A DNA stretch of 64,000 bases. Source: Plasmodiophora brassicae (taxonomy: Eukaryota; Endomyxa: Phytomyxea; Phytomyxea; Plasmodiophorida). The stretch spans positions 1,054,001 through 1,118,000 of the forward strand of contig CP145409.1 of the NCBI GenBank assembly GCA_036867785.1, read 5' to 3'. Numbering within the stretch: position 1 is the stretch's first letter; each line of letters starts with the position of its first letter. Shown in pieces: positions 34,915 through 45,010 of the stretch. The notes beneath the pieces were generated by a model. That model worked only from the letters and a program-made list of their open reading frames with translations. It was not told where the DNA came from and did no database searches. A program made the position numbers and the translations under genes.

Positions 34915-35462
34915 AAAGCGGGGGCACATCCTTGTGCAGGAGTAATGCATTCGTCAGAGTGGCCTCCAGTCGCAAGGCTGTTCTTGGTACAGATCGACTA
35001 TTGTAGCGCTCCTGCTCGACTCTGAGCATGAGGCAATGGTCACGTAAACTACATAATGCCTTTGTCAAAACGGGCAGCGACATCCTCTTGGACCCGTACG
35101 ATCATGAGGAGGTCGACTAATGAAGCGGCGCGGTACCGGAGTTGCCCTTCTCACACCGTTCTTGCGGCTGCTATGTCCTAGCTCCATTTTCCCAACAGCA
35201 TATTCGAAGATAGGACGTAGGAAACAGCTGCAATAATGGTACCTCAACACGTCCTATCGAGTCCCGGCCGTTGTGCCGGCGTCCACGGTCCAATGTGGCC
35301 TCCCGTGCCCTACGTTACACATGCCTGCATGCTGGCTCAGTACACTAGTACCGTCCTGCTCACAACGTTACCGGAAAGGTCCCGCCGGTGGTGCCCGTCC
35401 GTCCTGGCCAGTGAAGTTTCCGGGGTCAGACGTCACAAACGAAAGGAGCTGTTCGGGCGCGT
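34915..35462. other. Spacer of about 550 bases, nothing recognised
   Basis: Downstream flank of the PA/multi-helix gene. No exon, repeat or strong promoter element stands out. Confidence 0.35.
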
Positions 35463-35948
35463 ATGACACGGTTGCGTAAGGTCATTGGGATCGTCAAGCT
35501 AGTCGCGTCGCCCAGGCGCGCGTCCAAAGCGCCCGCTAGCCTGGACGCCGTGTTTGAGGTGCAGATTGTCCAGTTCAGGCGGTTGTTCGAAGTGATCAAG
35601 CGGCTTCCCGCGAGGTTTATGCGTCGGCAACGTCTCCTCGAGCTCCTGGACGCGATCGACAGAGCGGAAACGAAGGCTGTCCCAGGGTTGGATTCGGCGC
35701 GACAACTGAGGGTCGACATCAGCGATGCGCTGCGCGAGGGCCTGGCGCCGTCCAACCTCCACCTGGAGCGTAAGCCAGCGGGCGGAATCGTCGTCGTGCG
35801 CGAGACGCCCGGCAACCCAGGTGCCAACGCCAGGATGCCGACTGCCGATATCAGTAAGTGTTCAGGCGATGACCCGTCTCGTGATGCTATCCAACCCGAG
35901 AACGGCGAAGCAGGGTCTCTCCGTATCCCGTTACTGGTGCCTCTTTGA
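35463..35948 (+). CDS. Hypothetical basic helical protein
   Basis: An ATG at 35463 opens a 161-codon frame. A GTAAGTG donor at 35854 and an acceptor at 35913 define a 60-nt in-frame intron, which would reduce the product to 141 residues. The sequence is Arg/Lys/Leu-rich and largely helical (FRRLFEVIKRLPARFMRRQ; LLELLDAIDRAETKAV), with no signal peptide or membrane span. I recognise no family. It could also be one exon of a larger gene. Confidence 0.45.
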   Translation: MTRLRKVIGIVKLVASPRRASKAPASLDAVFEVQIVQFRRLFEVIKRLPARFMRRQRLLELLDAIDRAETKAVPGLDSARQLRVDISDALREGLAPSNLHLERKPAGGIVVVRETPGNPGANARMPTADISKCSGDDPSRDAIQPENGEAGSLRIPLLVPL

Positions 35949-35999
35949 TAAAGTTTAACGCCTTTGGACACGTTCTATCGCCACAGTCAGCATCCAGTT

Positions 36000-37346
36000 C
36001 TAGCGCATGTATTGGTCGAGTTTGCGTTGGACGATATGGACTGGGAGGTTCAGCGATGCAGCGAGTCGCTCCAGACGGTCGGGCACGATAGGAAGCGGCT
36101 CGTGCTGTTCGCGAAGAATACGCGCGACGGTGCTAAGGTCATCTTCGTCGCTGGGGGACAACTCGGAACCGGTCGTGTCCCACGGCCACCGCATTCTGCA
36201 GGCTGACGTCAATATCTGCCATCACGTTCGGCATCGTCACGACTTACGGCTCGGTGACGTCGACATCTGCGATCCATGGATGTGACAGTAGACGTTCTGC
36301 GCTCCAGCGCTTCGCAGGATCCTTGACCAGGCACTTGGAAATGAAGTTCCTCAGGCCAACCGAGAACCGGCTTCTGGGCAGGGTCGGGGGCGGTCCGCGT
36401 GTCATACTTTCGTAGAAAGGCAGGAAACCGTTCGCGCCCGGATACGGGAACCTGCCTGTGGCGCACGTTGCCAGCGACAACCCGAAGCTCCAGATATCAG
36501 CCGGGCATCCGTATGGTTCCGAGTGGATGCGCTCAGGGGACATGTACAGCTGGGTGCCCACGTACGTTTGCGCCGCCATGTTGCCGAGGTCGAGCTCTTT
36601 GGCGATGCCTAGCAGGAGGGCATCAGCACCTGCATCTGGGGTTGCGCGGATTATGAACCTGTGCATACCGAAATCTGCAACCTTGGCGACTCCTGCTGAA
36701 TTGAGCAAGATGTTGCCCGGCTTGATGTCGCGGTGGACCTTGCGGAGCGAGTGAATGTGCCTTAAACCCAGGACGACCTGCTTAGCGATTCGCTGAAGGA
36801 CATGTTCGGGAAGTGGGCCGACGTTGTTTACGGCGTCCTGCAAAGATCCCCTGCGAATCGACGTTAGCCGCAATGCCGAACTCTATGGCCTGGCCGGACG
36901 TCGTGCCTGTTCATGTACTCCAAGACTATGACAGTAGTGCCATCGCAATAGTAAGCGCCATGGAACTTGGCAATGAAGTTGCAGGCAACGGAGTTGTAGG
37001 CGTCGAGTTCCTTAACAAGTTGGTGACGTTGCGATTTGACGTGAACGGCAACGGACTTCAGGGCGAACATCTCGCATGTGTCCACCCTGAACGCCTTCGA
37101 CACCGAACTGGTGGATCCCTTGCCCAACGTGCCGATCCGCACGAACATAGAACTCGACAGGGCTCCACCGTCATCGGCGGGCCTGTCGGTTTGGACAGAC
37201 AGGGGCGGGCGCAACGAAATCCCGTTAACGCCAATCTCGTAGCCGTGCGTCCTCAGCGCCGTCGTCGTCATCTCGTACGAATGGTCGACGGGCTTGTCCT
37301 CAACGTCCAGTTCCAGCCGCGGCTTCGGATCCCGCCTGCTACCCAT
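36000..37346 (-). CDS. MAP kinase kinase-like kinase with C-terminal extension
   Basis: Exons 37346-36907, 36850-36248 and 36195-36000 (412 residues). Intron 1 (56 nt) is of GC-AG type, donor AACAG/GCACGA; splicing there restores EYMNRGSLQDAV. Intron 2 is 52 nt with a perfect GTAAGT donor. The glycine loop is LGKGSTSSV, the lysine FALKS, the catalytic loop HRDIKPGNILL, then ADFG, and the P+1 region VGTQLYMSPER as in MAPKKs. The activation segment is long (about 45 residues between DFG and VGT). The last 66 residues after the kinase end in a small helical region (ERLAASLNLPVHIVQRKL), not a docking domain I can name. Confidence 0.9.
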
Positions 37347-37672
37347 ACCCGACGTCCACCTTCGTGCCTACCTAGCTGTCGTAGTCAGCGCCTGGGGGGT
37401 TGCGCCCTCATCGCAACAGTGCGTGCACCCGCTCCGCTGCGTACTCGTAACCGCAATTGGCAGGCTTGAAACGGCCCAACCGAATATACATCCTGCGTTG
37501 CGACTGCTGCTGCTATAAGCGACTGCATCAAACGGCATCGGCGTGTGGCGAGGCGTGCGCCGGCTGCAGAGCGTTCATCGTCGCACCACCGCGAGCGCCG
37601 GCGGCCAGCTGGTATCCGATGCGGTGCAAGTGGCGCAGCAGGCCGAGAGGGACGTCGGACGACTGCGGAAAA
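37347..37672. other. Divergent spacer between MAPKK and PHD genes
   Basis: About 325 bases. The PHD frame stays open into this region but without a convincing ATG, so I treat it as 5' untranslated sequence and promoter. Confidence 0.35.
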
Positions 37673-39322
37673 ATGGCCGCCGTCGTGGCTGACGCAGATC
37701 CGTGCGCGGTCCGCTGCGGACCTCGTCTGGCGACGATGGCTCTGTCACCGTTGCTGCCGCCGCCTGCCGACGTCGACACGTCGCGGCAGGTGTCCGGGTC
37801 CGACGCGACGTTCCTCCGCAAGGAGATCGCCAAGGTCAAGGGCGAGCTGGCGGCGGTCAACGAGGCGTTGAGCGTGGTCGACCCGTCGCCGTTCGTGCCG
37901 ACGCTGCCGCTGTCCCAGCTGGTCATTCGGAATGCGTCCGAGATCGGGCTCATGTCCGAAGGCGATCTCCTGCAGGAAATGGCGAACGTCAGCGCCGGTA
38001 TTATCGAGTGCCATCGCCGCCTGGATGAACCGCTGCCCGCGTCGTCGCTGCAGGCGGCCATCATTTCGGTCGCCAACGAACTCGAGCGCATTTCCGATCG
38101 CGATCGCCAGCAGGACGGCGAAACCCTCTACTGCCTGTGCCGTCTACCATATTCGTCGAACCGGTCCATGATCCAGTGTGACGTTTGTGATGAGTGGTAC
38201 CATTTGACGTGCGTGGGTCTGTCGCTTCTGGCTGCACCTCCAGCGTCGTACCAGTGTCCGCTGTGCTCTTCGCCTGTCTCGACTGACCGACTGCTCGATG
38301 CCGACGATATCCCCGAGGACGTCACGCAGGCGGAGGTCGACCCGTCGCTGTGTGCCAAAGGGGTCGCCTGGTTGACATCGGAGATCGCCGCGACTGAATC
38401 TGAACTCGGTGACGTGACTGTCGAGGTCGACCTAATCTCTGCCGAGCTCCATGAGATCCACCGTCTGGAAGATGAACGCGCCGCTCGTCTTGCTCGGAAG
38501 CTGGCGAAGGAGGAACGGGTGGCCGCCGGCCTCGAGAAGCCACACAGTAAGAAGCGCAAGAAGAAACGAAGGTTGACCACGGATTCGAGAGCGCCCTTGT
38601 CGCCCGTCGCCGAAGAGCACCAATATGCTCGTCCTGTTGTGCATCACGGTGACCTGGGTACGTACGAGGTCGATCCTGAATGCGTGGTTCCAGATGAGGT
38701 GTCGGGCGAGGAACTAAGCGCGTTGGTCCTGTCGGCGCTGAGCGAGTTTGGGTTCACACAGGCGGCCGTTGCCGCTGAGATCCGTCTGCCGGGAGGTGCG
38801 TCTGCGTTCTCAACTCTTCTGAGAGGGCATCCGGTGCCGACCCGAGAGACAAAGGAAGCGATCCTGAGGAAATGGCTTGCTGTTATTCGCACCAAGGAGC
38901 GGCGTGGCGAACTTCATCGTCTGGAGGCGCCACCGAGCGCTTTGTTCGCCGTGGGGGACATGGTCGAGGCGATGGATGCGACTGGTACCTGGCGACAAGT
39001 GCACGTCATCAAGACGAGCGCGAAGCGCGTCAAGGTGCTGTGGAGTGACGGCGAAGGGAAATCATGGGTTCCGGTTGCCCATGTAGCGCTTCTCGGGACG
39101 CATACCCAGGCGGGTACCAACGGGGCCTCTGACGGTGGAGCCGAACATGCCGCCGACCCGGACAGCAGCGTCCTGTCAAGCTCAGATCACGTTGTTGTTG
39201 ACGCGCCGGCGAACACTATATCCAATTCGCCGGACGGTCCGCTCGATGGCAACGATGGTGGCGACCGGAAACGGCAGCGGCGAGACGATGGCGCATCAAG
39301 GAATACCAGTCGAAGAAGATGA
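37673..39322 (+). CDS. PHD-finger chromatin reader with Tudor/Agenet-like domain
   Basis: 549 residues from the ATG at 37673 (AAAATGGCCGCC context). After an N-terminal coiled coil, a C4HC3 PHD finger lies at about residues 145-190 (YCLCRLPYSSNRSMIQC, CDEWYHLTCVG, YQCPLC). A basic patch KKRKKKRR suggests nuclear import. A helical domain follows at about 335-400 (ALVLSALSEFGFTQAAVAAE; ILRKWLAVIR), CUT-like in appearance. A Tudor/Agenet-like barrel follows (FAVGDMVEAMDATGTW; KRVKVLWSDGEGKSW). Such pairs read modified histones. The C-terminus is acidic then basic. No catalytic domain is present. Confidence 0.82.
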   Translation: MAAVVADADPCAVRCGPRLATMALSPLLPPPADVDTSRQVSGSDATFLRKEIAKVKGELAAVNEALSVVDPSPFVPTLPLSQLVIRNASEIGLMSEGDLLQEMANVSAGIIECHRRLDEPLPASSLQAAIISVANELERISDRDRQQDGETLYCLCRLPYSSNRSMIQCDVCDEWYHLTCVGLSLLAAPPASYQCPLCSSPVSTDRLLDADDIPEDVTQAEVDPSLCAKGVAWLTSEIAATESELGDVTVEVDLISAELHEIHRLEDERAARLARKLAKEERVAAGLEKPHSKKRKKKRRLTTDSRAPLSPVAEEHQYARPVVHHGDLGTYEVDPECVVPDEVSGEELSALVLSALSEFGFTQAAVAAEIRLPGGASAFSTLLRGHPVPTRETKEAILRKWLAVIRTKERRGELHRLEAPPSALFAVGDMVEAMDATGTWRQVHVIKTSAKRVKVLWSDGEGKSWVPVAHVALLGTHTQAGTNGASDGGAEHAADPDSSVLSSSDHVVVDAPANTISNSPDGPLDGNDGGDRKRQRRDDGASRNTSRRR

Positions 39323-39776
39323 TATTATTGCTAGGGGGCATTAAAACGTGTCATGCCAATTCTGCCAGGCGATCCCGTCGTCACGATGCGTAGTCCGACA
39401 TTGCTCGGGATGAGCCGCCAAGGCTTACCGTGTTGATTGCCATCAGCAGGTTGCGTCTACCGCCGAGAGCAGCAGCAGCAGCTGTGTGCAGGTGAGATCA
39501 CTTCTCTCACGGGAATCTCGATGACGAGGAACGCCCCACGTGAGAATCACGTTGATACGACCCCCAGAGGAACCGTATGCACTGGAGCAGAGCACGTTCT
39601 GTCTTTTCGGTAATGATGCGGACAAGGCGACCCATACGAACACACGTGGAACGTCTATATATTATTTACAAGCGAGCGTTGTTTCTTGGCGGGTGGTGAG
39701 GCGGGAACAGACCTATTGGGCACCAATCAAATCCATCAGTTGCGCAGAGAGGAAACTGGGTCGCCCTCGTGTCAAC
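39323..39776. other. Spacer of about 450 bases
   Basis: No exon found. A TATATATTATTTA stretch lies at 39656-39668 but no gene clearly starts after it. Confidence 0.35.
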
Positions 39777-40139
39777 CTACAGATAGTCGTCAAACACGAG
39801 CCGTGTGCTGAACGTTCGCTTCGTGAAAGACTTGGACAGCGGCCCCCGGGTCAGGACGCCATTCGCAATACGGAAGTCGGCCTGTTCGCTGACGGTCTCC
39901 ATCACGTGTCGGGGCTCGACGCTTGGCGAATCGGCCAGGAAGCAGTGGACAGGTGTCGGCGCGGAGCACAGCACATCAGCGAACCCTCGCTCAAACGGCA
40001 TCGTCATCGGTTCATGGAACGGATCGGTCGAGAAGATCGGGGAAGGCAGCTGCATGATACCCGACGGCGAATCAGGCATTGCAGGCCAATCGCCCGTTGC
40101 TCCCCATGACGACGTGGACGCCTGATCGCCACCAAACAT
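39777..40139 (-). CDS. Hypothetical protein, probably the last exon(s) of a larger gene
   Basis: An open frame of 120 codons from the ATG at 40139 ends with FSTRLVFDDYL. An alternative model uses an upstream exon beginning after a CCCACAG acceptor at about 40190 (VTFVVQNPSGLSHDDVWW), then a 70-nt intron ending in ATGCAG, joining in frame to LPSPIFSTDPF. GC-rich frames further upstream to about 40640 could add exons. I cannot identify the product; the exon boundaries are guesses. Confidence 0.4.
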   Translation of the reverse strand: MFGGDQASTSSWGATGDWPAMPDSPSGIMQLPSPIFSTDPFHEPMTMPFERGFADVLCSAPTPVHCFLADSPSVEPRHVMETVSEQADFRIANGVLTRGPLSKSFTKRTFSTRLVFDDYL

Positions 40140-40299
40140 CGTCGTGGGACAAACCGGACGGGTTCTGGACGACGAAGGTCACCTGTGGGCGGAAATATGC
40201 ACGTTACACGACGCTGCCACACACATGTCGAACGTCCCAGACACCTGTTACACGCCGCCGCCCGCACCACAGTCGCGGGTCCTTGCCGACGACAGCGCC

Positions 40300-40560
40300 G
40301 AGCGTCGGGATCCGATCGCGACTGATTCGCGAGGGGCGGTGCGCGGTTTTCCTGGACGAGGACGCCGCCGCCGGCTCTGGATCTTCCCCCTCGGGTGAAA
40401 TCGTCAGCGCGCGCCTCGCGGGGGGTCCCCCGCCCGCGCGCGATGCTGTTTTGGCGCGCGCGCGCGGCACGCTCGTCGCCCGTCCCGCCGCCCGCGCTCC
40501 GGCCCGCCCCCGGCATTGTTGCACTCGCAGCAATTACGGCCCCCCGAATGTTTATGCCCG
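40300..40560. other. Strongly GC-rich, CpG-dense segment
   Basis: The segment is dominated by GCGCGC and CCCGCC words and contains a G/C palindrome-like core (GCGGGGGGTCCCCCGC, about 40418-40433). It lies in the gene-poor interval between the unknown gene at 39777 and the cap methyltransferase. It may be a 5' exon or promoter of the unknown gene. Confidence 0.4.
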
Positions 40561-40757
40561 AATGGGGCTGCCCGCCCTTCCGGTTTTGTGCAGCATTCGT
40601 CATCCATCCGTGACACTGTCCATTTGCTGCACACACCGGGTGCCAATTTCAGCGACTGCGCGGGGGGTTGGGTTTTTTATGCCTCCGAGGCGGCGCCCTC
40701 CAGCGGTTAACTGCTGTACATGGGTCGTCTGCTTCCCGCACACCCAACGTGGCTCGC

Positions 40758-41756
40758 TTATATTCGAATGATATCGCCTGCTTCGAGGTGATGAAAGGGC
40801 CTTCGGAAGGGCTCCGATTGGGCAGGAGCACGGCCGCGCTTCTTGAAGCAGAACGCGATGTACAGGCCGGCGACCTCAAACTGCTGTTCGGGGATGCGCC
40901 GGCGAGCGTCCAGGACGCGCATGCTCCGCAGCAGATCGGCGAAATCGGGGTGCTTGCTAGCGCTAGAATACGTTGTGAAGAACTGGTGCAGGTTCATGAT
41001 TGAGACGACGTCGAGACCGGCGCTGTCGGCCAACGAGATCAGCGTCCGGACGGGGACGAGCCACTCTCCGCACGAATTGATTGCATCGGTGAGATCGAAG
41101 ACGTACCGATGGCCAAACGGTCCTTGCGACTTCTTCAGCTGGCCGTAGTCAAAGGCCCCGGGGCGGCCGACCGTTACCTGGAAGTAATCATTGCCGAATG
41201 ATGTCGCGGAAGGATCATCGCGATACGCAGCTCGCATGCGATCGACGATGACGTTTGCGTCTGGACAGGTGCCGTAGAAGTGCCCGCCTGGTTTCAGGCG
41301 CCGCGACACGTTCTCTATCATGCGTCGGGCCCGTGCCTCGGTCTCGAACGAATAATGAAGAGAAAACTGGCAGGACACTGCGTCAAACTGGATTGCCTCT
41401 GGGAGAACATCGTCGAGATTTGTCGCGAAGCAGTCCGTTACGACCAGGGTGGCACCAAATCCAGGAGTCGACTGGTTGTACCGTTCAATGGCTTCTTTGG
41501 CAGACGCCAGCGATACATCGCACCCGACGTAATAGCCGATGCGGCGTTTCAGGTATTTGCCCAGGTCGCCGCCCTTGCCGCTGCACAGGTCGAGGACGCA
41601 GTCGCCCTCCGACACGAACATGTTGATCTGGACCGTCTTGATCCAGTTGTTCAGCCGGCGGAGCTGAACGGCATCCGACGCGGACCGCATGTGACGGCCG
41701 TGCTTGGCCAGCGCCGCCGCATCGTAATGGTTGGCGATGTCTTGCGCAGACGACAT
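40758..41756 (-). CDS. RNMT: mRNA cap guanine-N7 methyltransferase
   Basis: 332 residues from the ATG at 41756 (MSSAQDIANHYDAAA). The frame is open further upstream without an obvious start, and a 5' exon or UTR intron is possible. Motif I is CVLDLCSGKGGDLGKYL for AdoMet binding, then YYVGCDVS. FDAVSCQFSLHYSFET and LKPGGHFYGTCPDANVIV match Abd1/RNMT closely, as does HQFFTTYSS near the C-terminus. The enzyme methylates the GpppN cap in the nucleus. RNA triphosphatase and guanylyltransferase are not encoded in the same gene, as in animals and fungi. Confidence 0.95.
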   Translation of the reverse strand: MSSAQDIANHYDAAALAKHGRHMRSASDAVQLRRLNNWIKTVQINMFVSEGDCVLDLCSGKGGDLGKYLKRRIGYYVGCDVSLASAKEAIERYNQSTPGFGATLVVTDCFATNLDDVLPEAIQFDAVSCQFSLHYSFETEARARRMIENVSRRLKPGGHFYGTCPDANVIVDRMRAAYRDDPSATSFGNDYFQVTVGRPGAFDYGQLKKSQGPFGHRYVFDLTDAINSCGEWLVPVRTLISLADSAGLDVVSIMNLHQFFTTYSSASKHPDFADLLRSMRVLDARRRIPEQQFEVAGLYIAFCFKKRGRAPAQSEPFRRPFHHLEAGDIIRI

Positions 41757-41979
41757 CGACGACTGCACCTGATTGGAAAAAGTCCGACCTGCCCAAACGG
41801 CCATCAGGACAACTGGACACGACCACGTTCTGCCGACGCGTTCGAAAACCTTACGCTGTAGATCATCCACCGGGTTTCGTTCGACTGGGGTAGGTGGCCG
41901 GGGAGATTGGTTCCGTTAATCTGGGCCCGACAAGGGTTGCGCGTGCAATCTGCGGCGCCGTCAGGTCAGATGGCGTCCG

Positions 41980-42403
41980 ATGGGTAATTCCGGCTCGTCG
42001 TCCGCGGCTGACGCTCTGCCGGGCAGGCAGGAATCGGGAACGTTGGATGGCGTCGGGAAGAGTATCGCATCAGGGTTCAACCGGATCGCATCGGCGATCT
42101 CCGGTACGCTGGCCGGGGAACCGACCCCGTCTTCGCCCCGAGGGTTCGGTGCCATCGACATGCGTGCGTGTTGCGCTTCAACTGATTCGCGCGTTGGTTG
42201 CTAGGCATCGGAAGCGAAAACGTCGAAAGCAGAAATTCGTGGACAAGGTCATGCAGGATGATCCACTGAAGCAGAGCAAGAACCAAGGCATCCCCGACAC
42301 ACACGTCATGGACAGCGACGGCGACATGGCGGACGAGTTCTATATGGTCGACCCAGTCGACAACAAATGCAGGCGCAAGAACCTCAGAAGGACCATACGA
42401 TAA
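41980..42403 (+). CDS. Small protein with N-myristoylation motif and basic middle
   Basis: Exon 1 is 41980-42167 and exon 2 is 42205-42403 (128 residues). The 37-nt intron ends TTGCTAG; a GC-AG donor six bases earlier is possible. The start MGNSGSSS is a good N-myristoylation signal (Gly2, Ser6). A KRKRRKQK basic cluster follows the splice and could add electrostatic membrane binding or nuclear import. The acidic C-terminal third includes DSDGDMADEFYMVD. It is transcribed divergently from the cap methyltransferase with about 220 bases between starts. I recognise no family. Confidence 0.6.
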
Positions 42404-42606
42404 TCAATACATCATCGCTTCAATGCTATCTCTTTATCTTTGAGGCAATACTTTGGACCCATGAACCCATGCGCGGGTTCTGGTACCGCTCCGCTTGGAC
42501 GGCCAGTAAGCGCAGGCATCGATCAACTTCGGGAGACGACTTTCTGAGCTCATTGGCGATACCGTCCATCTATACCGGGCAGACGGGCGATTAGTTCGTT
42601 CTAGCG

Positions 42607-44484
42607 TTAACATACGACATTGACAATGCGCACCTTCGTCTTGTAGTCTGGATCGCACTCCGACATTGTTAACAGCGTCGTGAACGACCAGAACACGTCG
42701 CTCATCTCCCAGTACCCCTTCATATCTTGCACGACCGAAGGCGTCCGTTTTGTCTTCGCCGGAGACGGAGGCATGACTCGAATGACAACAGTCTCCCGTT
42801 GACGGTTGGTCACGAACGCCTCTTCAGACACGTCGGCTTCGTCGACGGAAAATTCAGCAAACCTGTTCGCCCGTGGGGCCCGCTTGAAGCGATTCCCGAA
42901 ATTGACAACCCGGGTGCTGCTTTCATCGTCGGACAGGGGATCGCGAGGAATCGGCTTTGACAGGAGCGCCTGCTGGTAATTCCCCATCTGGGATAGCGGG
43001 ACGCACGGGCCCTCTGCAGTGGCGAACTTTGACTTTGTCTGTTTCTTCGGCAGCGGAAGGATGCCATCGGCTTTCAGCGGCCGCCCGCCAGAATCAACCG
43101 TTGTAATGGCTCGCGACTCGTCCGATTGCGACCACTGAGCTAGCCGCATGATCTGCGACCGGACGGCCTGCGACAGCGCCCCCGACGCATCGCCAATGAG
43201 CTCATTCATAACCTGGGCCAGGTCCGTCCTCGCGAAGGCGCTCCGCAACGCTGGCAGGTAGTAGAACGGCAGCTTGCCGATTTGAATTCGCCATGTATCG
43301 AGCTACGGGCCACAATCAGAGTGGCACGGTCGAGAAGAGGCATGAACAGACACAAACCTGCTGAAGCGTCAACGACGAAATGTGGGCGGAATCTTGCACA
43401 AGGCGAACGAGACGGGGGAAATTGTACGGCAGGACGACAAGCGCGCTGAATGTGACCAGTCCAAACGGCTGAGGACCGCGATTAGCACTGCTCGATCCGG
43501 TCGGCACGATACGTGACTGACCCTGCCGTCGGAACCATTGCCAAGACTGTTGACGGCATGCAGGACCGACTGTGACGCATCTCCTTCGGGGACCACGGCA
43601 GGTGGCAGCTGTCCGCCTTCCACGTCGTACTTGTCGTATGGGACGCCAATCGTCGCCAGGTCCACCGGGGACGACAACGGCTTGTAGGTGAACACCGGGA
43701 TCGCGTTCGTCGTCGGTATCTCGGCCATGTCCGCCTCGGGAAGATACGATAATGGTATCGGCCAGTTGCCCTTGTCCTGAACGATGGCGAGCGCGACAGC
43801 AGCGGATCGCTTCGGGTCCGCTGCCGACGTCAACCTGACGACGACGCTCGGGGCGATCCGCGCCGCCAGGCCTTCCATCACCTGGATGGCGCTGCGAACG
43901 GTCGACGCTGGTTTGAACGACCCGCACGTCTGCGAGCAGAGATCCACCAAGGCTTGTGGTGGTTGCGATAGACGCGACGATAGATGCACGACGTGGACGC
44001 GGTGGTCCCAGCGGTACATCTCGTTGACAAGAGCAGCGGATGGCGGTGGAGGTGGTCGTCGAAGCTTTGCGAATGTGTCTGGGATATCGCGACCGCCGTC
44101 GGTCAGCATGATGAAGGCTGAAGGGTCGATGAACCAGGGGACGCGTCCTTGGCAGTAATTCTCGATCTGCACGGGGCGCTGCCGGTTGACGATGTCGAAG
44201 GCAGCGGCGACGGCGGCGCTGAAGTCGGCAATGCTACCGACGCGTGTCATCTTGAGTGCCTCGAGGAACGCGGCTGAATCCGATCCCGCATGGCCGGCCT
44301 GAACGCCCTGGCAGGTGACGAGAATGTAGTGGTCGTTGCGGGCGGCCGGGATGCGCGACCGTACCGACACGAACTGCTCGACCGCGTTCTTGGCGGCGTC
44401 CAGCAGCGTCATCGACCCGCCCGTCGACGGCCCGATCGGGCACAGCATCGACGCCGACGTGTCCAGGACGATGCAGATGCGCAT
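42607..44484 (-). CDS. INTS6: Integrator complex subunit 6
   Basis: Exons 44484-43522, 43468-43358 and 43302-42607 (589 residues). Introns are 53 and 55 nt. The N-terminal vWA domain starts CIVLDTSASM with MIDAS residues and continues PSAFIMLTDGGRDIP. The splice joins restore QPFGLVTFSALVVLPYNFP and LPFYYLPALRSAF, both INTS6 landmarks. Near the C-terminus VPLSQMGNYQQALLSKP and VVNFGNRFK match the VPIAQMGNYQ and FGNPFK blocks of animal INTS6. Integrator cleaves snRNA and promoter-proximal transcripts with a PP2A module to which INTS6 belongs. The protein is shorter than human INTS6 (about 890). Confidence 0.93.
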
Positions 44485-45010
44485 CGCGACACAACGCGCC
44501 GCGCGCTGCAGCCGCGGGACTCCGCGCGCTCAGTCCCCCCGCTATCGCCCCCCCAGCTCATGACGGTTCATAGGTAGTAGAATTGTGTTCATTTTACGAG
44601 TACTACAACTGCTACTACTTGTACTACCCGTGTAGACCGGTCAGCGGGACCCTGCCAGCATGCTTCACGGTAGGTGCTGCTAAATGCGTTTCCGCGCCTG
44701 TGTTGGTAGGTAACTGCCGGAACGCGAGAGCTGCACTGGTCGAAGGAAATCGCAAGGTCCACCAAAGTTAACGTGGACCATGCGATGGTCATCCATTCCG
44801 ACAGCCAGGGTGGCATCTCAAATCTCAATGGCAACACCAAGCGCCGACTTGCGTGGGCGGTCCAAAGATGGGGCCCAAATACGGACCCGTTGTTGAACCG
44901 CGAACCGCCCCGACTCGCACGGACAAGGGGCACCTCGTCGACCCCGTGCCTCTCTGTTTGTACGGTTGCATTCAGGCGCGCCCGATCGGCCGATATCTAG
45001 CGGGACGCTG
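44485..45010. other. Divergent spacer, minor CTA-type simple repeat
   Basis: About 525 bases. 44598-44633 is rich in TACTAC and CTACTAC words. Nothing else is recognised. Confidence 0.35.

Noticed and set aside
44589-44933. 114-codon minus-strand frame after INTS6
   Set aside because: No domain and no supporting splice or promoter signal; the tail is from a TAC/CTA simple repeat.
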